Part shown: piece by piece, positions 16,123 through 18,339 of the stretch
Layout: every line of letters starts with the position of its first letter
How positions within the stretch are numbered: the first letter of the stretch is position 1
Assembly: GCA_964541605.1 (NCBI GenBank)
Contig: CAZIQY010000053.1
Coordinates: 1 to 18,339 of the forward strand
Direction: 5' to 3'
DNA: 18,339 bases
Source: CAZIQY01 sp964541605
Lineage (GTDB): Bacteria; Desulfobacterota; Syntrophia; Syntrophales; UBA2185
Program-made: the position numbers and the translations under genes
The notes under the pieces: generated by a model
Told to the model about the DNA's origin: nothing
Database searches by the model: none
What the model saw: the letters and a program-made list of their open reading frames with translations, nothing else

Positions 16123-16704
16123 CTATGTGTTTTCCTTTATCCCGTCCCAGCAGGCCTCGACGGTTTTGAAAATCAGCTCTTCGTCCAGCGTGACGAGTCC
16201 GAGGACGTGATCCCGTGCCAGGCTGATCACGGGACCGAAGGCCAGGGCAAAATGAACAAAAATCGGCAGGTCTTTCACGACCCGTTCGGCAATTCCCTCT
16301 TTCAGAAGCTGCTTGAATAAATGCTGGTCGCCGGATTTATCCATGATCTTGTCTTTGCGCAATGACGCGCCGTACGGCGAGTTGTGGTATTGCTCGATGT
16401 ATCTGAAATAGAGCGGATGCGAAATGCAGTATCGAAGAAGCTTCGTTCCGATATGCAGGAACCTTTCCCTGACGGGTTTTCCGGTTGGGAAACCCTCCTG
16501 AACGGTCGCAACCAGATCCCTTTCCAGTTCCTGATACAATTGAATGATAAGAACATCCTTGTTGTCGAAATAGCGATAGATCGTTCCCGCTCCCACGCCC
16601 GCCTTTTCGGCGATCTCGGCCATCGGGGCTCCGTGAAAACCGTGCTCTGCTATGAGTTCCAATGCTGCGCGAAATATTTCGTCCCGCTTGTCTGATTTTT
16701 TCAT
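16123..16704 (-). CDS. TetR/AcrR-family repressor of the efflux operon
   Basis: 193 residues, usual length. The N-terminal TetR HTH spans about residues 10-55: 'DEIFRAALELIAEHGFHGA', 'MAEIAEKAGVGAGTIYRYFDNKDVLI'. The C-terminal ligand-binding half has no named motif. It leads the operon tetR-adaptor-pump-OMF, so it probably represses its own and the pump genes' transcription until a pump substrate binds. A palindromic operator candidate lies at 16727-16744, 23-40 bases upstream of its start codon. The ribosome site for ATG 16704 is poor, and no better alternative start was found. Confidence 0.94.
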   Translation of the reverse strand: MKKSDKRDEIFRAALELIAEHGFHGAPMAEIAEKAGVGAGTIYRYFDNKDVLIIQLYQELERDLVATVQEGFPTGKPVRERFLHIGTKLLRYCISHPLYFRYIEQYHNSPYGASLRKDKIMDKSGDQHLFKQLLKEGIAERVVKDLPIFVHFALAFGPVISLARDHVLGLVTLDEELIFKTVEACWDGIKENT

Positions 16705-16726
16705 GGGTGCAATAGAATACCGATCT

Positions 16727-16744
16727 GGAATGAACGTTCACTCC
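16727..16744. promoter_or_regulatory. Palindromic operator candidate for the TetR regulator
   Basis: The perfect 10-bp palindrome TGAACGTTCA (16731-16740) is extended by GGA/TCC arms with one mismatched pair (A16730/C16741), giving an 18-bp near-perfect inverted repeat. The size and 'TGAAC..GTTCA' form are typical of TetR-family operators. It sits just downstream of a TTGACA box read on the minus strand, so a bound repressor would cover the start of transcription. Confidence 0.65.
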
Positions 16745-16772
16745 GCTTACATGAATAGAAATATGTTGTCAA
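16744..16772 (-). promoter_or_regulatory. Candidate promoter of the efflux operon
   Basis: Read on the minus strand, TTGACA (16767-16772) is a perfect -35. After 17 bases the hexamer is TAAGCG (16744-16749), a poor -10, and CATGTA nearby has wrong spacing. The -35 is convincing and the -10 is uncertain. The operator candidate follows directly. Confidence 0.45.
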
Positions 16773-16873
16773 GAACTTTCTGCGGCTTTTTCCCTGGGCA
16801 ATATCTTATGGACAATTGCCGGTGTTTGTGGCACTTTGCACCTCAATAAATTCTTTCAGGGGGATTAGAGGTT

Positions 16874-17533
16874 ATGAAAAGATCATGGGTTCTGGCGATA
16901 GCGTTATTCGTCGCCTTTATGATGGTCGGTTGCGGAAAGGCTAAGGATGAAGGCAAAGGGGAAAAACCAAAGGAAAGCGCCCTGAAAGCCGGGATGTCGC
17001 AGGAGTTTTCGGCGAAAATGGTAAGCACCGCCGCCGGACGCACCGCCACATCGAAGGTGTACATGAAGGGCGGGAAATTCAGGTTTGACAATGAGGCGGC
17101 CGGTTCTTACACGATCGCCAGGCCGGACCTCAAAAAAGTCTGGATGGTCATGACAGCCGGCAAGTCCTACATAGAAACGGCGGTGGCAAAAGAGCAGGAG
17201 AGCAACATACCCGCAGACAAGATGAAGGGAGAGGTCAGTCGCAAGGTGGTCGGTTCCGAGACCATCGACGGACATCCGGCCACGAAGTATGAAGTGACGG
17301 CGAAGATGGAAGAGAAGACCATGACCTCCTACCAATGGTGGGCGACGGATATCAATTTCCCTGTAAAGACGGCGGCTGTAGATGGGAGCTGGTCTGTGGA
17401 GTACCGGGATATCAAGATCGGCGGTCAACCGGACAGCCTCTTTGAGCTGCCGGCAGGCTACAAGAAGATGGAAAAGCCCAAAATACCTGCCGGCATGAAG
17501 GGGATAATGCCCGGCAAGGACGCAAAAAAATAG
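16874..17533 (+). CDS. DUF4412-like lipoprotein
   Basis: 219 residues. The signal peptide ends in a lipobox (MMVGC, Cys20), followed by a charged Lys/Glu/Gly linker (about 22-40). The rest resembles DUF4412/LolA-like proteins: 'FSAKMVSTAAGRTATSKVYMKGGKFRFDN', 'RPDLKKVWMVM', 'GSETIDGHPATKYEVTAK' and the C-terminal 'FELPAGYKKMEKP'. Such proteins have a curved beta-sheet fold that may bind lipids or polymers; the role is not established. Ribosome site AGAGG about 5 bases upstream. It is divergent from the tetR operon and 24 bases ahead of the membrane protein gene, so the two may be co-transcribed. Confidence 0.85.
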   Translation: MKRSWVLAIALFVAFMMVGCGKAKDEGKGEKPKESALKAGMSQEFSAKMVSTAAGRTATSKVYMKGGKFRFDNEAAGSYTIARPDLKKVWMVMTAGKSYIETAVAKEQESNIPADKMKGEVSRKVVGSETIDGHPATKYEVTAKMEEKTMTSYQWWATDINFPVKTAAVDGSWSVEYRDIKIGGQPDSLFELPAGYKKMEKPKIPAGMKGIMPGKDAKK

Positions 17534-17557
17534 ACTTCGGCTAGAGGAATCGTTACC

Positions 17558-18304
17558 ATGCGCAGCCTGCTTCTTCTGTGGAAAGACACCCGTATGATCG
17601 TTCTTGTGGCCGTGTGTGCAGCCATCTACGCGGCCACTCTCATCGCGTTCAAAACGGCCATTCCCCTTATTCCGGGCATTACGGAAGTGCGCGTGGCCAA
17701 TATTTTCCCGATGGTTTTAGGATTTTTGTTTGGTCCGGCGGGCGCCTGGGGGCTTGCGTTCGGCAATCTCCTCGGTGATATCTTCGGCGGCACACTTACG
17801 CCTGTATCTGCAGCAGGATTCGTCGGCAATTTCCTTCTGGGGTATCTTCCCTATACCCTGTGGACGAATCTGATCCCCTTTGCTGAAAAATCATACGAAT
17901 GGCGCATCGGAAACTGGCGAAGCTGGGCCGCCTACATCATGGCTGCACTGGTTTCCAGCGCCGCCTGCGCCGTTGTTATCAGTGTGGTCGCCGACGTTCT
18001 GGGCATGGCGCCCTATGCCGTTCTATCAAAGATCATTTTGCTCAATAACATCGTCGGGTCGTTGATAGGTGTGGTTCTTTTGATCGCCGTTTATGACATT
18101 ACAAAAAGGCAGCTCGGCCTTCTCTGGACGGATGTGATGGGAATCGACCCGACGGAAAAAAGAGTGATTCATGTGGCAGGCGCATGGCTGGTGGCGGCGT
18201 CGGCAACCGTTGGCCTCGTTGCAGGATCGTTCCTTGATTTTCCCGGCGCGACGATTGGCTGGCTGTCAACGGCTGGAATCGTAATCGGTTGTCTTCTGCT
18301 TTAA
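17558..18304 (+). CDS. Membrane protein resembling an ECF transporter S component
   Basis: 248 residues with about six or seven hydrophobic segments (roughly 12-32, 45-62, 65-80, 83-105, 120-145, 155-178 and 205-247). The pattern 'VRVANIFPMVLGFLFGPAGAWGLAFGNLLGDIFGG' followed by 'GFVGNFLLGYLPYTLW' is like substrate-binding S components of energy-coupling-factor vitamin/metal transporters (YkoE/QueT/riboflavin type), with small residues suited to contact an EcfT subunit. No EcfA/EcfT genes are visible, so it would have to share a module encoded elsewhere. The Cys/Leu C-terminus (GCLLL) follows a hydrophobic helix. Ribosome site AGAGGAA. The substrate is unknown, and family assignment is moderate because it rests on pattern only. 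Confidence 0.6.
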   Translation: MRSLLLLWKDTRMIVLVAVCAAIYAATLIAFKTAIPLIPGITEVRVANIFPMVLGFLFGPAGAWGLAFGNLLGDIFGGTLTPVSAAGFVGNFLLGYLPYTLWTNLIPFAEKSYEWRIGNWRSWAAYIMAALVSSAACAVVISVVADVLGMAPYAVLSKIILLNNIVGSLIGVVLLIAVYDITKRQLGLLWTDVMGIDPTEKRVIHVAGAWLVAASATVGLVAGSFLDFPGATIGWLSTAGIVIGCLLL

Positions 18305-18323
18305 GGCGAAAATAACACTTTGA

Positions 18324-18339
18324 TGTCATTCCGTGCTTG
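18324..18339. repeat. Probable left half of a REP-like element, cut by the window end
   Basis: The sequence tgtcattccgtgcttg just after the last stop codon has the form of the left arm of 'GTCATTCC...GGAAT' elements, a relative of the GGGAATGAC repeats at 7169-7284. Only half is visible, so this is tentative. It could act as a 3' end signal for the preceding gene. Confidence 0.4.

Overview
The window looks like a chromosomal segment of a Gram-negative bacterium. The evidence is four lipobox proteins, a complete tripartite RND pump with an outer-membrane factor, and REP-like 'gcgggaatgac' repeats. Protein style and repeat type suggest a member of the Desulfobacterota (former Deltaproteobacteria), possibly near Syntrophales; this is an inference and not secure. 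No rRNA, tRNA, insertion sequence or CRISPR array was recognised.

Region 1 (1-6463, all minus strand) is the leading half of a type I-C CRISPR-Cas operon. In reading order it has a WYL-domain regulator, a small exported HIRAN-domain protein, a decayed extra copy of a Cas3 HD N-terminus, an intact Cas3 helicase-nuclease, Cas5c (the crRNA-processing Cas5), and the first 481 codons of Cas8c/Csd1, which runs off position 1. The cas genes are tightly packed: cas3/cas5 overlap by 8 bases, and cas5/cas8c by the 4-base ATGA. Cas7, Cas4, Cas1, Cas2 and the array would be expected beyond position 1. The cas genes are visibly richer in A+T than the genes on the right, which fits horizontal acquisition.

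Region 2 (6464-7480) is a poorly coding junction. It holds a 10-bp-phased direct repeat upstream of the WYL gene, a broken toxin-antitoxin-like pair (small partner plus a nucleotidyltransferase reduced to its two ends), a REP-like palindrome with tandem 18-19 bp repeats, and a strong hairpin terminator.

Region 3 (7482-18339) is housekeeping and envelope DNA. It carries an Ala/Lys-rich lipoprotein with a good promoter, divergent uvrB (nucleotide excision repair), and then, convergent with uvrB, a minus-strand operon tetR-adaptor-RND pump-outer membrane factor. That operon has a near-perfect palindromic operator candidate in front of tetR. Divergent from it on the plus strand are a DUF4412-like lipoprotein and a membrane protein resembling ECF transporter S components. 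The window ends inside what looks like another REP-like element.

The most unusual points are the duplicated and decayed Cas3 HD leader immediately ahead of cas3, the secreted HIRAN protein embedded between a WYL regulator and cas3, and the nucleotidyltransferase gene with its middle removed exactly in frame.
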